NCBI GenBank assembly: GCA_902490095.1
Contig: CABUCQ010000019.1
Location: forward strand, 1-23,855
DNA: 23,855 bases
Direction of reading: 5' to 3'
DNA from: an uncultured Collinsella sp.
GTDB lineage: Bacteria > Actinomycetota > Coriobacteriia > Coriobacteriales > Coriobacteriaceae
Below are positions 1 to 6,897 of this stretch, piece after piece. The translations under genes and the position numbers were made by a program. The notes beneath the pieces are model-generated. The model did no database searches and had not been told where the DNA came from. It was given only the letters and a program-made list of their open reading frames with translations. Position 1 is the stretch's first letter. Each line of letters opens with the position of its first letter.

Positions 1-270
1 ATATCGGCGGTGCTGTTTCGCGATATTCAACAGTGCTCAAGCGAGCAAATACTCAGCGCCCTCTGCGCGGGACTCCCTGCAGGTATCTTCGTCCTGAAGG
101 AGTATGTTGCGGGAGCATGCCCCGGTCTTCTTTCTGCGCTGATCTTTATCGCTCCCGATGGATCCATGGGCAACTTCGTACTGGCGTGCGTTGTCGCCGT
201 CATCGCCATCGTCGTCTCGTTCATCGCTGCACGCGTGATCATCAAGAAGAATCCCAACTATATTGAGTAG
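1..270 (+). CDS. C-terminal fragment of a membrane protein, possibly PTS EIIC
   Basis: The reading frame is already open at base 1, so this is the 3' end of a gene that starts outside the window; 89 residues are visible, ending in NPNYIE. A GTG at position 10 is the first possible start inside the window but has no visible ribosome binding site. The visible part has two or three hydrophobic segments, the last (residues about 58-80) being a clear membrane helix followed by a short basic tail. The stretch GLLSALIFIAP...NFVLACVVAVIAIVVSF resembles in general character the last helices of PTS sugar-transporter EIIC proteins of the glucoside class, but this is a resemblance by eye only. A terminator follows about 100 bases downstream. 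Sure of the coding frame, unsure of the family. Confidence 0.5.
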   Translation: MSAVLFRDIQQCSSEQILSALCAGLPAGIFVLKEYVAGACPGLLSALIFIAPDGSMGNFVLACVVAVIAIVVSFIAARVIIKKNPNYIE

Positions 271-372
271 ATGCCCGCTGCTTGCATTGGGGACATCCTC
301 GGCAGACCATTAGCAAGAACCCAAGAAGTCCCTTAGGAGCTCGATTAATCCATTCGGATTCCTCAGGCACAA

Positions 373-410
373 ACGACCCCGATTCCACAATGAAATCGGG
401 GTCGTCGTTT
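373..410 (+). terminator. Rho-independent terminator after the partial membrane gene
   Basis: A perfect 12-bp stem (arms ACGACCCCGATT at 373-384 and its complement at 394-405) encloses a 9-base loop and is followed by CGTTT. It lies 103 bases after the stop of the partial gene at 1-270. The U tract is short. Confidence 0.65.
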
Positions 411-463
411 CTAAAGCCTTCGATAGACAATCGGTGTTTACCTTAGCTCCCTATCCAAGTTAA

Positions 464-577
464 TTATCCACGCTCGTTCTCCGGTCGGAAGATTTTCTTC
501 GCTCGCGTGTCCAGAAATCCACGCTCGAGCAGAACATCCAGGTCCGCACCCGCCCTTGTCTCGATCTGTAACAGCAA
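464..577 (-). pseudogene. Possible decayed ORF remnant
   Basis: On the minus strand a frame closing with TAA at 464-466 reads ...DLDVLLERGFLDTRAKKIF... and ends RPENERG. The codons and composition look like the C-terminus of a real protein. Upstream the frame runs into the dyad element at 564-608 and meets a TGA, with only a TTG (575-577) as a possible start. I do not recognise the family. An 11-bp direct repeat, ATCCACGCTCG at 466-476 and 517-527, corresponds to two ERG codon runs in this frame. It may be the 3' stub of a gene removed by recombination next to the tRNA gene, or chance. Confidence 0.2.
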
Positions 578-689
578 GAGGCCTATTCCGCTTCTACATG
601 TTACAGATCAAGATATTCCTAAAACACCCTAAGTTTCATCTCAATCTGTAACAGTTAGATGCCAAATATCGGTCTTGGTGTTACAGATT
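564..689. repeat. Two tandem dyad elements ATCTGTAACA-N25-TGTTACAGAT
   Basis: The first dyad has arms at 564-573 and 599-608. The second has 11-base arms (AATCTGTAACA) at 643-653 and 679-689. Both have exactly 25 bases between the arms, and the centres are 80 bp apart. Conservation extends beyond the arms (TCTC before, an AGA a few bases after), so the two units look like direct copies of one element of about 57 bp. The stretch 411-760 otherwise holds no convincing gene. The function is unknown; a regulator-binding array or a small dispersed repeat are the two obvious options. Confidence 0.6.
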
Positions 690-763
690 TAGACAAACTG
701 GAGGACGAGACAAACCAAAAACGGGATGGGCGCTAACCTGATGGCGCGCCACCTAAATAGAAA

Positions 764-794
764 CGGGCTCTGTCCCATATAGAGACAGAGCCCG
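764..794 (-). terminator. Terminator of tRNA-Thr
   Basis: A perfect 11-bp stem (CGGGCTCTGTC at 764-774, complement at 784-794) has a 9-base loop and starts 9 bases beyond the 3' end of the tRNA gene. Read on the minus strand it is followed by TTTCTATTT. Confidence 0.75.
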
Positions 795-803
795 AAACTC
801 TCA

Positions 804-878
804 TGGAGCCAGTGACAGGAATCGAACCTGCAACCCACTGATTACAAATCAGTTGCGCTACCGTTGCGCCACACTGGC
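804..878 (-). tRNA. tRNA-Thr (anticodon TGT)
   Basis: A complete 75-base cloverleaf reads on the minus strand. The acceptor arm is GCCAGTG/CACTGGC, the D arm GCGC/GCGC, the anticodon stem ACTGA/TCAGT around the 7-base loop TTTGTAA (anticodon TGT), and the T arm holds TTCGATT. The discriminator base is T and CCA is encoded in the gene. It decodes threonine ACA and, with wobble, other ACN codons. It is a single-gene transcription unit with its own promoter (909-937) and terminator (764-794). Such genes are common integration sites; the flank on its 3' side (270-760) is gene-poor and repeat-bearing, but no duplicated 3' end was found. Confidence 0.97.
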
Positions 879-908
879 ACACTTGGCGCTTTCGCGCGAA
901 GCCTGTTA

Positions 909-937
909 AGAATAATGGAATTGCGGACGGGGCGCAA
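909..937 (-). promoter_or_regulatory. Promoter of tRNA-Thr
   Basis: On the minus strand TTGCGC (932-937) and TATTCT (909-914) are separated by exactly 17 bases. This puts the transcription start some 25 bases before the mature 5' end of the tRNA at 878. Sigma-70-type promoter by spacing and position. Confidence 0.6.
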
Positions 938-1022
938 CAGGCCGCACGGCGTTATATAAATATGCAAAATCCAGCAACAGCGCGTACCAGGCCCGTTCAT
1001 TTCTGTCAGTGCGCCCTCAATC

Positions 1023-1092
1023 TTAAAACCATTCGCCAGAACGAATAGTTTTAATTACAATTGGCTATATAAAACTATTCGTTCTGGCGAAG
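1023..1092 (+). promoter_or_regulatory. Complex dyad operator upstream of the HTH-HipA gene
   Basis: A perfect 22-bp inverted repeat has arms at 1032-1053 and 1070-1091, separated by 16 bases, and ends 10 bases before the start codon. The half-site CGAATAGTTTTA occurs three times: inverted with one change at 1023-1035, forward at 1042-1054, and inverted at 1070-1081. Each side also carries the short dyad ATTCG-N6-CGAAT (1031-1046) or ATTCG-N6-CGAAG (1077-1092). The A+T-rich centre (TATATAAAA, about 1066-1074) probably contains the -10 region. The arrangement suggests cooperative binding by the DNA-binding domain of the protein encoded just downstream (autoregulation is an inference). Confidence 0.65.
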
Positions 1093-1101
1093 GGTTTCGC
1101 G

Positions 1102-2442
1102 ATGTTGACTACCAAGGAAGCAGCCGAGCTGCTCGGCATCAGCCCGCGCAGGGTGCAGGAGCTCATTAAGAACGGCGCGCTGACCGCCCGCAAGGCTTCT
1201 GGCGTGTGGCTCATCGACAAAGACAGCGTAGACGCGCGACTCCGCTCCGCAACCAAAAGAGGGGGACGACCTCGTCGTGGGCATGGGAAAAGCGAAGTCG
1301 CATTTACCCTCATGAACCGCACGCACGAAGTAGCCCAACTGGTCTACAGCACATCGCGAAAAGACTTCACCCACATCGGCGCCGACGTCGATTACGCCCA
1401 CGCCCCTATTGGAGTATTTGGCCCTAATAGCCCCATATCGCTCGACTCCTTCCGCATCTGGTGGCGCGGCCGCGGTATCCCGCTCGCACGCATTGGACTA
1501 GCCTCCCTGCTTGCAGAAGCCGCAGTCGATGTTCCCGATGAACTCGTCCAGCGAAATCTTGGCCTCTCCTTATCCGACCAGTATTGGATTAGGCCCCAAG
1601 ACTCCGGTCTCGCGTGGGAAGATATCAATTTCTTCAATAATGCTTTTGACGACGTCTCTCTCAGCATCGCGCCCTTCGCCCCAGAGGGCAAGGCAGCTGC
1701 CGCAAAGCCCGATAACACCTCGAACGGCAATCTTCAAAAGTACTGGACATGCGAGGATGACCGTCGAATCCTCCACAAGGCAGGTGCACATCTAAACCAG
1801 GAACCTTATAACGAGCTGGTGGCGACTGCACTTCACCGTCGCATCCTAAACGCTTGCGATTATGTGCCTTACTCGCTCGAGGGCACGGGCACTTCCGCCC
1901 TGAGCATATGCGATGTCTTCTTAACTGATGAAGAAGAGTATGTCCCTGCGTTCTATGTAAACCAGCATGCAAATGCAGACAAGCGACTAACCGATTACGA
2001 ACGGTATGTAGCAAACTGCGAGGAGCTTGGAGCGACGGATATAAAAGACGCCCTTGACCGCATGATCGTGTGCGACGACATCATCGCCAACTACGATCGT
2101 CATTGGCGTAACTTTGGCCTTGTGCGAAACGTAAACACGCTAGCCTGCAGACCTGCCCCTATCTTCGATTCGGGCTCATCACTCTGGTGCAACATATCAC
2201 TAGAGGAGCTTAGGGCGGGAGAGCACAGTTTTACCAGCGCACAATTTCATTCAAGCCCCGCCAAACAAATGTTGCTCGTCGAGGACATGGGCTGGTTTGA
2301 CGGCGACAAACTCGAGGGTTTCGTTGACGAGGCAATCGAAATCCTATCCAAAAACGACGCTCTTACAGCGAGACTGCCTTATCTAAAAGAGGCGCTAACA
2401 TGGCGCCTCGAAAGAATGATCGACATCGCTGAATGGAGTTAG
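1102..2442 (+). CDS. HipA-type kinase fused to an N-terminal excisionase-like HTH domain
   Basis: A 446-residue protein. Residues 1-50 (TTKEAAELLGISPRRVQELI...VWLIDKDSV) form a MerR/excisionase-type winged HTH. A basic linker with an RGGRPRRG stretch follows. Residues about 205-430 resemble a HipA-like C-terminal kinase domain: a possible ATP-binding loop (SNGNLQKYW, 207-215), a candidate lysine (K226) and glutamate (E238), a catalytic loop D332-R-H-W-R-N337, and a metal-binding D356 in IFDSGSSL. The D-x4-N and D-x23-D spacings match those known for HipA (D309, N314, D332 in E. coli). Known HipA proteins phosphorylate glutamyl-tRNA synthetase or other proteins; the target here is unknown. No separate hipB gene is adjacent, so the fused HTH may take the antitoxin/repressor role. 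The start is supported by AGGG at 1091-1094, 7 bases before ATG. The gene is convergent with rae1. Confidence 0.8.
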   Translation: MLTTKEAAELLGISPRRVQELIKNGALTARKASGVWLIDKDSVDARLRSATKRGGRPRRGHGKSEVAFTLMNRTHEVAQLVYSTSRKDFTHIGADVDYAHAPIGVFGPNSPISLDSFRIWWRGRGIPLARIGLASLLAEAAVDVPDELVQRNLGLSLSDQYWIRPQDSGLAWEDINFFNNAFDDVSLSIAPFAPEGKAAAAKPDNTSNGNLQKYWTCEDDRRILHKAGAHLNQEPYNELVATALHRRILNACDYVPYSLEGTGTSALSICDVFLTDEEEYVPAFYVNQHANADKRLTDYERYVANCEELGATDIKDALDRMIVCDDIIANYDRHWRNFGLVRNVNTLACRPAPIFDSGSSLWCNISLEELRAGEHSFTSAQFHSSPAKQMLLVEDMGWFDGDKLEGFVDEAIEILSKNDALTARLPYLKEALTWRLERMIDIAEWS

Positions 2443-2469
2443 CGAGACAGCATCGCCCCGCCAACTCCC

Positions 2470-3147
2470 CTACCTCCCGCGCAGAGCTTTGAGCTTGGCC
2501 AGGGCCTCGGGGCTTAGACGGCTGCCCAGGGTCATCTTGATCTGCGGGGCCTCCTCGGCCTCGTGCACGTCGTTGTCGATCTGTTTGATCTCGTCCACCA
2601 GCATACGGCTCGAGATGCGCGTAACGCCCTTGCCCATGACGACGGCCTGGATCGTGCCGTCGCTCGATACCACGGAGCACGCGCGGCCTTCCTCGCGCGC
2701 CTCGATGCAGAGCTTCTGCACCACGGTATCGGCCGAGACGCCCGTCGGCGAAAACTCGATGCGCACGCCACGGGCCGGCAGGTTGGGGCGCTCGCTGGAG
2801 ATATTGCCCGCACCGTCAAACACGATTACGGCCTCGTAGCGGCCCTGGGCAAACGCGGCAACGTCGTTGATGAGGGCGGTGCGCGCCATATCGTGAACGT
2901 CGCTGGAGTATGGATCGTCGGAATGGTCGTAGACGAGCTTTTCGTAGCGCGGCGTGCAGTGGATCACGTTGTAACCGTCGACCACCAGCAGCTCGGGCTT
3001 GTTGGAGTGCACCGTCGAGACTGGGTCGGCGATAGCCTGCGCAAACGCATTGCCGCCCACGCCATAGGTCGCAGCCGAAACAATCGGCTTGGCCGAGCCC
3101 TCGCCAAAGCGCTTGGCCTTGGACTTGGCGCGGTTCTTCTTGGACAT
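2470..3147 (-). CDS. rae1: Rae1/YacP-family NYN-domain ribonuclease
   Basis: A 225-residue protein with an NYN (PIN-like) nuclease fold: LLVVDGYNVIH (D57, N60), VIVFDGAGN (D111) and VVSSDGTIQ (D163) supply the acidic metal-binding residues. In Bacillus the homologue Rae1 is a ribosome-associated endoribonuclease that cuts mRNA in the A site, and its gene also follows rlmB. This protein is about 50 residues longer at the N-terminus, with a basic head (SKKNRAKSKAKRF) that could bind RNA. The gene begins 3 bases after the rlmB stop, and its ribosome binding site (GGAGGAG) lies within the rlmB end, so the two are probably translationally coupled. It is the last gene of the operon. Downstream there is only a weak dyad (2438-2465) without a U tract. 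Confidence 0.85.
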   Translation of the reverse strand: MSKKNRAKSKAKRFGEGSAKPIVSAATYGVGGNAFAQAIADPVSTVHSNKPELLVVDGYNVIHCTPRYEKLVYDHSDDPYSSDVHDMARTALINDVAAFAQGRYEAVIVFDGAGNISSERPNLPARGVRIEFSPTGVSADTVVQKLCIEAREEGRACSVVSSDGTIQAVVMGKGVTRISSRMLVDEIKQIDNDVHEAEEAPQIKMTLGSRLSPEALAKLKALRGR

Positions 3148-3150
3148 GCG

Positions 3151-4071
3151 CTACTCCTCCCCCATGAGCTCGCCGGCATTGCGGCGCAGCCACTCAAAGC
3201 ACAGCGCCGTTGTCGCCTGGGCAACATTGAGGCTCTCGGTCATGCCGCGCTGGGGAAGCTTGGCCAAAAAGTCGCATTTCTCGAGCACCAGGCGCGAGAT
3301 GCCGTCGCCCTCGGAGCCCATGACGAGCGCCACGCGGCCCTCGAAGGGAGCATCCCAGCAGCTGCCCTCGGCGTGCTCGGAGGCGCCGCCAACCCAAAAG
3401 CCAGCGGCCTTGAGGTCGTCGAGCGCACGGGCGATATTAGGAACCTGCGCGATGGGCAGGTGCATGACGGCACCAGCAGAGGTCTTGTAGCTGCCGACGG
3501 TCACACCGGCGGCGCGCTTGTTGGCAATGATGACGCCCGCCGCGCCCACGACCTCGGCGGAGCGCACGATGGCACCAAAGTTGCCGTCGTCGGTCACATG
3601 GTCGAGCACGATGACGAGCGCCGGACCGTCGCCCGCGTGGTCGAGAATATCGGCGACATCGGCATAGGGGAAGTTGCCCACCTCGAGCGCAATGCCCTGG
3701 TGAGCGCCATGGCTCGATAGCGCATCGAGCTGCGCGCGCGGCACATACTTAATGCGGACGCCCGCGGCGTTGAGGTCATCGACCAGACGAGACAGGGCGA
3801 CATCGCGCTCCCCGCCCTCGGCAATGAGCGCGCACTTGACGGGAAAGCCGGTACGCAGCGCCTCGGCGGCAGCACGGCGACCTTCGATAAACTCGCCCTT
3901 GGGAGCCTGGACAGCATCGCGGTTGCGATCTCGCTGCGGACGCGCAGCTTGGGCTTGGGAGCGCTCGCGCTGGCCCTTGGGAGCGGCAGCGCGGTCGTTG
4001 CGGCGAATCGGACGCGAGCCAGAAGCAGCCTGCTTGCCTCCACGCGGCGCACGCTTGCGATTGTCGGCCAT
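3151..4071 (-). CDS. rlmB: 23S rRNA (guanosine-2'-O-)-methyltransferase RlmB
   Basis: A 306-residue SpoU/TrmH-family (SPOUT) RNA 2'-O-ribose methyltransferase. Residues 1-58 are a basic, low-complexity head. GEFIEGRRAAAEAL (59-72) starts the substrate-binding (L30e-like) domain. The three SpoU motifs follow: LDHVTDDGNFGAIVRSA (156-172, with N164 and R170), VMGSEGDGIS (249-258), and LPQRGMTESLNVAQA (271-285), which forms the cofactor-binding knot. In motif 1 the usual D-P-x-N is D-D-G-N. The expected role is methylation of a guanosine in the 23S rRNA peptidyl-transferase region. The start is fixed by AAGGAGG 7 bases before ATG. The gene sits between cysS and rae1 as in Bacillus, but without mrnC. 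Confidence 0.93.
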   Translation of the reverse strand: MADNRKRAPRGGKQAASGSRPIRRNDRAAAPKGQRERSQAQAARPQRDRNRDAVQAPKGEFIEGRRAAAEALRTGFPVKCALIAEGGERDVALSRLVDDLNAAGVRIKYVPRAQLDALSSHGAHQGIALEVGNFPYADVADILDHAGDGPALVIVLDHVTDDGNFGAIVRSAEVVGAAGVIIANKRAAGVTVGSYKTSAGAVMHLPIAQVPNIARALDDLKAAGFWVGGASEHAEGSCWDAPFEGRVALVMGSEGDGISRLVLEKCDFLAKLPQRGMTESLNVAQATTALCFEWLRRNAGELMGEE

Positions 4072-4214
4072 AAAACGGCCTCCTTAAATAGATAACGAAC
4101 AAGAGTCGACCGTCCGAGCCACGGCATCTTGCCTTTCAATCGTCGGGCATGACCACCAGGTCTATGCCCTTCTCTTTCAAGGCAATCTGCCGCACCTCGA
4201 ACGGTCAACAAATA

Positions 4215-5681
4215 CTAGAGACTCTTAATACGGGTGCCCGCGGCGGTATCCTCGATCGTCAGGCCCAGGTCCTTGAGCTGATCGCGGATGGCATCTGCCA
4301 GATCCCAGTTCTTGGCGGCGCGGGCCTCGGCGCGGGCCTCGAGAATCTTGGCAGCGGCCTCGTCCACGTCGTCGCCCGTGTAGGCGACCAGGCCGGCGGC
4401 AACGCCTAGCAGACCCAGCGGCAGCTCGACCTTGGGCTCGGGGAGCTCAACGCCAAGCGTATCGAGCAGCTCGGCCAGCGTGTCGGCGGCGGCAAGCGCG
4501 GCGGCCTTGTCGGCAGCGTCGCCCGCCTGCTCCAGGTACTGGTTGCACTCGGTCACAAAGCCAAAGACGACACCCATGGCACCAGCGGTGTTAAAGTCGT
4601 CGTCCATGCACTCCTTAAAGGCGGCACGAGTCTCAGCGGCCTTGGCGGCAAACGCCTCGGCGGCAGCCGCATCGGCATCGGCCGTCGCATGGTTCGCGGC
4701 CCAGCGCAGGTTCTCGACCGTACCGGCGATACGCGTGAGCGAGTTCTCGGCACCCTCCAGGCGCTCCCAAGAAAAGTCGAGCGGCGAGCGATAGCTCGTC
4801 TGCAGCATCAGCAGGCGCAGGGCGGCAGCGGAGTGCTGTTCGAGGACCTCGGCCAGCGTAAAGAAGTTGCCGAGCGACTTGGACATCTTCTCGCCGTCTA
4901 CCAGCAGCATGCCCGTGTGCATCCAGGTGTTGGAGAAGCCCTGGTGCCAGGCGCAGGTGGCCTGGGCGCACTCGTTCTCGTGATGCGGGAAGGCAAGGTC
5001 GGAGCCGCCGCCGTGGATGTCGATCGGAGTGCCCAGGTAGCGGTGCACCATGGCAGCGCACTCGGTGTGCCAACCGGGACGGCCCTCGCCCCAGGGGCTC
5101 GGCCAGCTGGGCTCGCCGGGCTTGGCGGCCTTCCACAGGGCAAAGTCGAGCGGGTCGTTCTTGTCCTCGTTCTCCTCGATGCGCGCACCAACCATAAGGT
5201 CGTCGATGTTGCGGCCCGAGACCTGACCATAGTTGGGATCGCTGCGCACGGCAAAGTACACATCGCCGTTATCGGCGGCGTAAGCGTGGCCCTGCTCGAT
5301 AAGCGTCTTGATCATGGCGATCATGGGGCCGATCTCCTTGGTGGCGCGGGGGCGCACATCGGGATCGAGCACGTTGGCGGCGCGCATGACGCCGATGAAC
5401 TTGTCGGAGAACTCCGTCGCGACCTCGGCAGCCGTACGGCCCTGCTCGTTGGCGCGCTTGATGATCTTGTCGTCGACATCGGTGAGGTTCTGGGCGAACG
5501 TGACCTCGTAGCCGCTCGCGATGAGCCAGCGTCGAATCACATCGAAGCTGATGAACGTGCGGGCATTGCCGATGTGGATGTTGTCGTAGACCGTGGGGCC
5601 GCACACGTACATGCGGACCTTGCCGGACTCGATGGGCTGGAACTCTTCCTTTTTATGGGTAGCGCTGTTGTAGATACGCAT
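4215..5681 (-). CDS. cysS: Cysteinyl-tRNA synthetase
   Basis: A 488-residue class I aminoacyl-tRNA synthetase, of normal length. Signature HIGN is at 36-39 and KMSKS at 265-269. Zinc ligands expected for the family are C27 (VCGPT), C208 (HTECAA), and H233/E235 region (FPHHENE). The C-terminal DALR and tail region ends in GTRIKSL. It charges tRNA-Cys with cysteine in the cytoplasm. It starts 3 bases after ispF, with its ribosome binding site (AAGGAG) inside the ispF end. The 143-base gap that follows before rlmB is the only real spacer in this operon. Confidence 0.97.
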   Translation of the reverse strand: MRIYNSATHKKEEFQPIESGKVRMYVCGPTVYDNIHIGNARTFISFDVIRRWLIASGYEVTFAQNLTDVDDKIIKRANEQGRTAAEVATEFSDKFIGVMRAANVLDPDVRPRATKEIGPMIAMIKTLIEQGHAYAADNGDVYFAVRSDPNYGQVSGRNIDDLMVGARIEENEDKNDPLDFALWKAAKPGEPSWPSPWGEGRPGWHTECAAMVHRYLGTPIDIHGGGSDLAFPHHENECAQATCAWHQGFSNTWMHTGMLLVDGEKMSKSLGNFFTLAEVLEQHSAAALRLLMLQTSYRSPLDFSWERLEGAENSLTRIAGTVENLRWAANHATADADAAAAEAFAAKAAETRAAFKECMDDDFNTAGAMGVVFGFVTECNQYLEQAGDAADKAAALAAADTLAELLDTLGVELPEPKVELPLGLLGVAAGLVAYTGDDVDEAAAKILEARAEARAAKNWDLADAIRDQLKDLGLTIEDTAAGTRIKSL

Positions 5682-5684
5682 TCG

Positions 5685-6179
5685 TTACTCCTTAACGGTT
5701 TTCTGTAGCAGGCAGACGGCCCAGGCGCCGATTCCCTCGCCCTGGCCTTCCCAACCGAGCTTTTCGGTCGTAGTGGCGGCGACGCCCACATTTTCGACGT
5801 CAACGCCCAAGGCATGGGCAAGGTTGGCGCGCATGGCATCGCGGTGCGGGGTGATCTTGGGTTGCTGACAGGCAATGGTGCAATCGGCATCGACAAACTC
5901 AAAGCCCAGCTCGCGCGCGTAGTCCATCACGCGAGCGAGCAGCACCATCGAATCAGCACCCTCGTAGGCAGGATCGGTGTCGGGGAATAGCTTGCCGATG
6001 TCTCCCCCGCGGCAGGCGCCCAGAATGGCATCGGCCAAGGCGTGCGCGAGCACATCGGCATCCGAGTGGCCCAGCAGGCCGCGCTCGTAGGGAATGTCGA
6101 CACCGCCGATGATACATCGACGCCCCTCCACCAAACGGTGGACGTCGTAGCCGTGGCCAATGCGCAGGTTACTGAACAT
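5685..6179 (-). CDS. ispF: 2-C-methyl-D-erythritol 2,4-cyclodiphosphate synthase
   Basis: A 164-residue protein if begun at MFSNLRIGHGYDVH; an upstream in-frame ATG at 6212 would add 11 residues not typical of the family and overlap ispD more. GGAGAGG just before 6179 supports this start. Metal-binding D12-x-H14 (GYDVH), the conserved GHSDADVLAHAL, and C-terminal TTTEKLGWEGQGEGI are all present. It cyclises CDP-methylerythritol 2-phosphate in the MEP isoprenoid pathway, the step after IspE. The gene overlaps the end of ispD by 11 bases, and IspD and IspF act two steps apart in the same pathway. Confidence 0.95.
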   Translation of the reverse strand: MFSNLRIGHGYDVHRLVEGRRCIIGGVDIPYERGLLGHSDADVLAHALADAILGACRGGDIGKLFPDTDPAYEGADSMVLLARVMDYARELGFEFVDADCTIACQQPKITPHRDAMRANLAHALGVDVENVGVAATTTEKLGWEGQGEGIGAWAVCLLQKTVKE

Positions 6180-6897
6180 AGGGAAGGTCCTCTCCCTCGG
6201 CCATGCGGCCAAGCAGAATCGCGGTTACGGGACGCAAGTCCTCGGGCACCGTCACCTTAAGGTTATCGCGCGGGCTCTGGACACAGCGGACGCGCCCGCC
6301 CATGCGCTCGACCAGCGATGAATCGTCGGTACCGATAAAGCCCTCGGCAATCGCCGCGGCATGGGCACGCTTCATGGCGTCGACGCTAAAAATCTGCGGC
6401 GTCTGCGCGGCCCAGTACAGCTCGCGCGGCGGCGTCTCGACGATGTTGTCGCCATCGACGATCTTGAGCGTGTCGATCGCGGGCTGACCGCACACGACAC
6501 CGTCGAGGGCGCGGTCGCCCACAAGCACGTCGATCGCGTGGTCGATGGCCTCGGTCGTAATGAGCGGACGAGCACCATCGTGAATGGCGACGTATTCAAA
6601 GCCCGCCGGAACCGCATGCACGCCGGCACGGGTGGAATCCTGGCGGGTATCGCCGGCATCGGCAAAGCTGATGGGCGTGTCATAGTCAAACGGGTCGATG
6701 GCCAGGCGGCGCATCTCGGCACGACGCTCGGCAGGGCAAACCACGACGATGTGGCCGACCTTATCACTACGGTCAAATGCGCGGATGGACCAGCTCATAA
6801 GCGGACGGCCCGCTACATTGACGAGCTGCTTGCCACCGGGATTACCAAAGCGCTGGCCGCTGCCACCGGCAACGACCACGGCGCATACGGGCGCCAT
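6169..6897 (-). CDS. ispD: 2-C-methyl-D-erythritol 4-phosphate cytidylyltransferase
   Basis: A 242-residue nucleotidyltransferase. The CTP-binding loop VVVAGGSGQRFG (7-18) is followed by K23; IHDGARPLI, TPQIF and NLKVTVPEDL are family signatures. It transfers CMP to methylerythritol 4-phosphate in the MEP pathway. Its ATG overlaps the TAA of disA by one base (TAATG), so translation is probably coupled. The order disA-ispD-ispF matches the Bacillus yac region. Confidence 0.95.
   Translation of the reverse strand: MAPVCAVVVAGGSGQRFGNPGGKQLVNVAGRPLMSWSIRAFDRSDKVGHIVVVCPAERRAEMRRLAIDPFDYDTPISFADAGDTRQDSTRAGVHAVPAGFEYVAIHDGARPLITTEAIDHAIDVLVGDRALDGVVCGQPAIDTLKIVDGDNIVETPPRELYWAAQTPQIFSVDAMKRAHAAAIAEGFIGTDDSSLVERMGGRVRCVQSPRDNLKVTVPEDLRPVTAILLGRMAEGEDLPYVQ

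Noticed and set aside
2438..2465. 7-bp dyad between the convergent HTH-HipA gene and rae1
   Set aside because: One G-U pair, a 14-base loop and no T run on either strand; too weak to be called a terminator.
2563..3720. Long open frame on the plus strand opposite rae1 and rlmB (385 codons)
   Set aside because: It lies antisense to two well-recognised genes, is rich in G, A, V, H and R as expected for a mirror frame in G+C-rich DNA, and crosses the gene boundary without regard to either gene.
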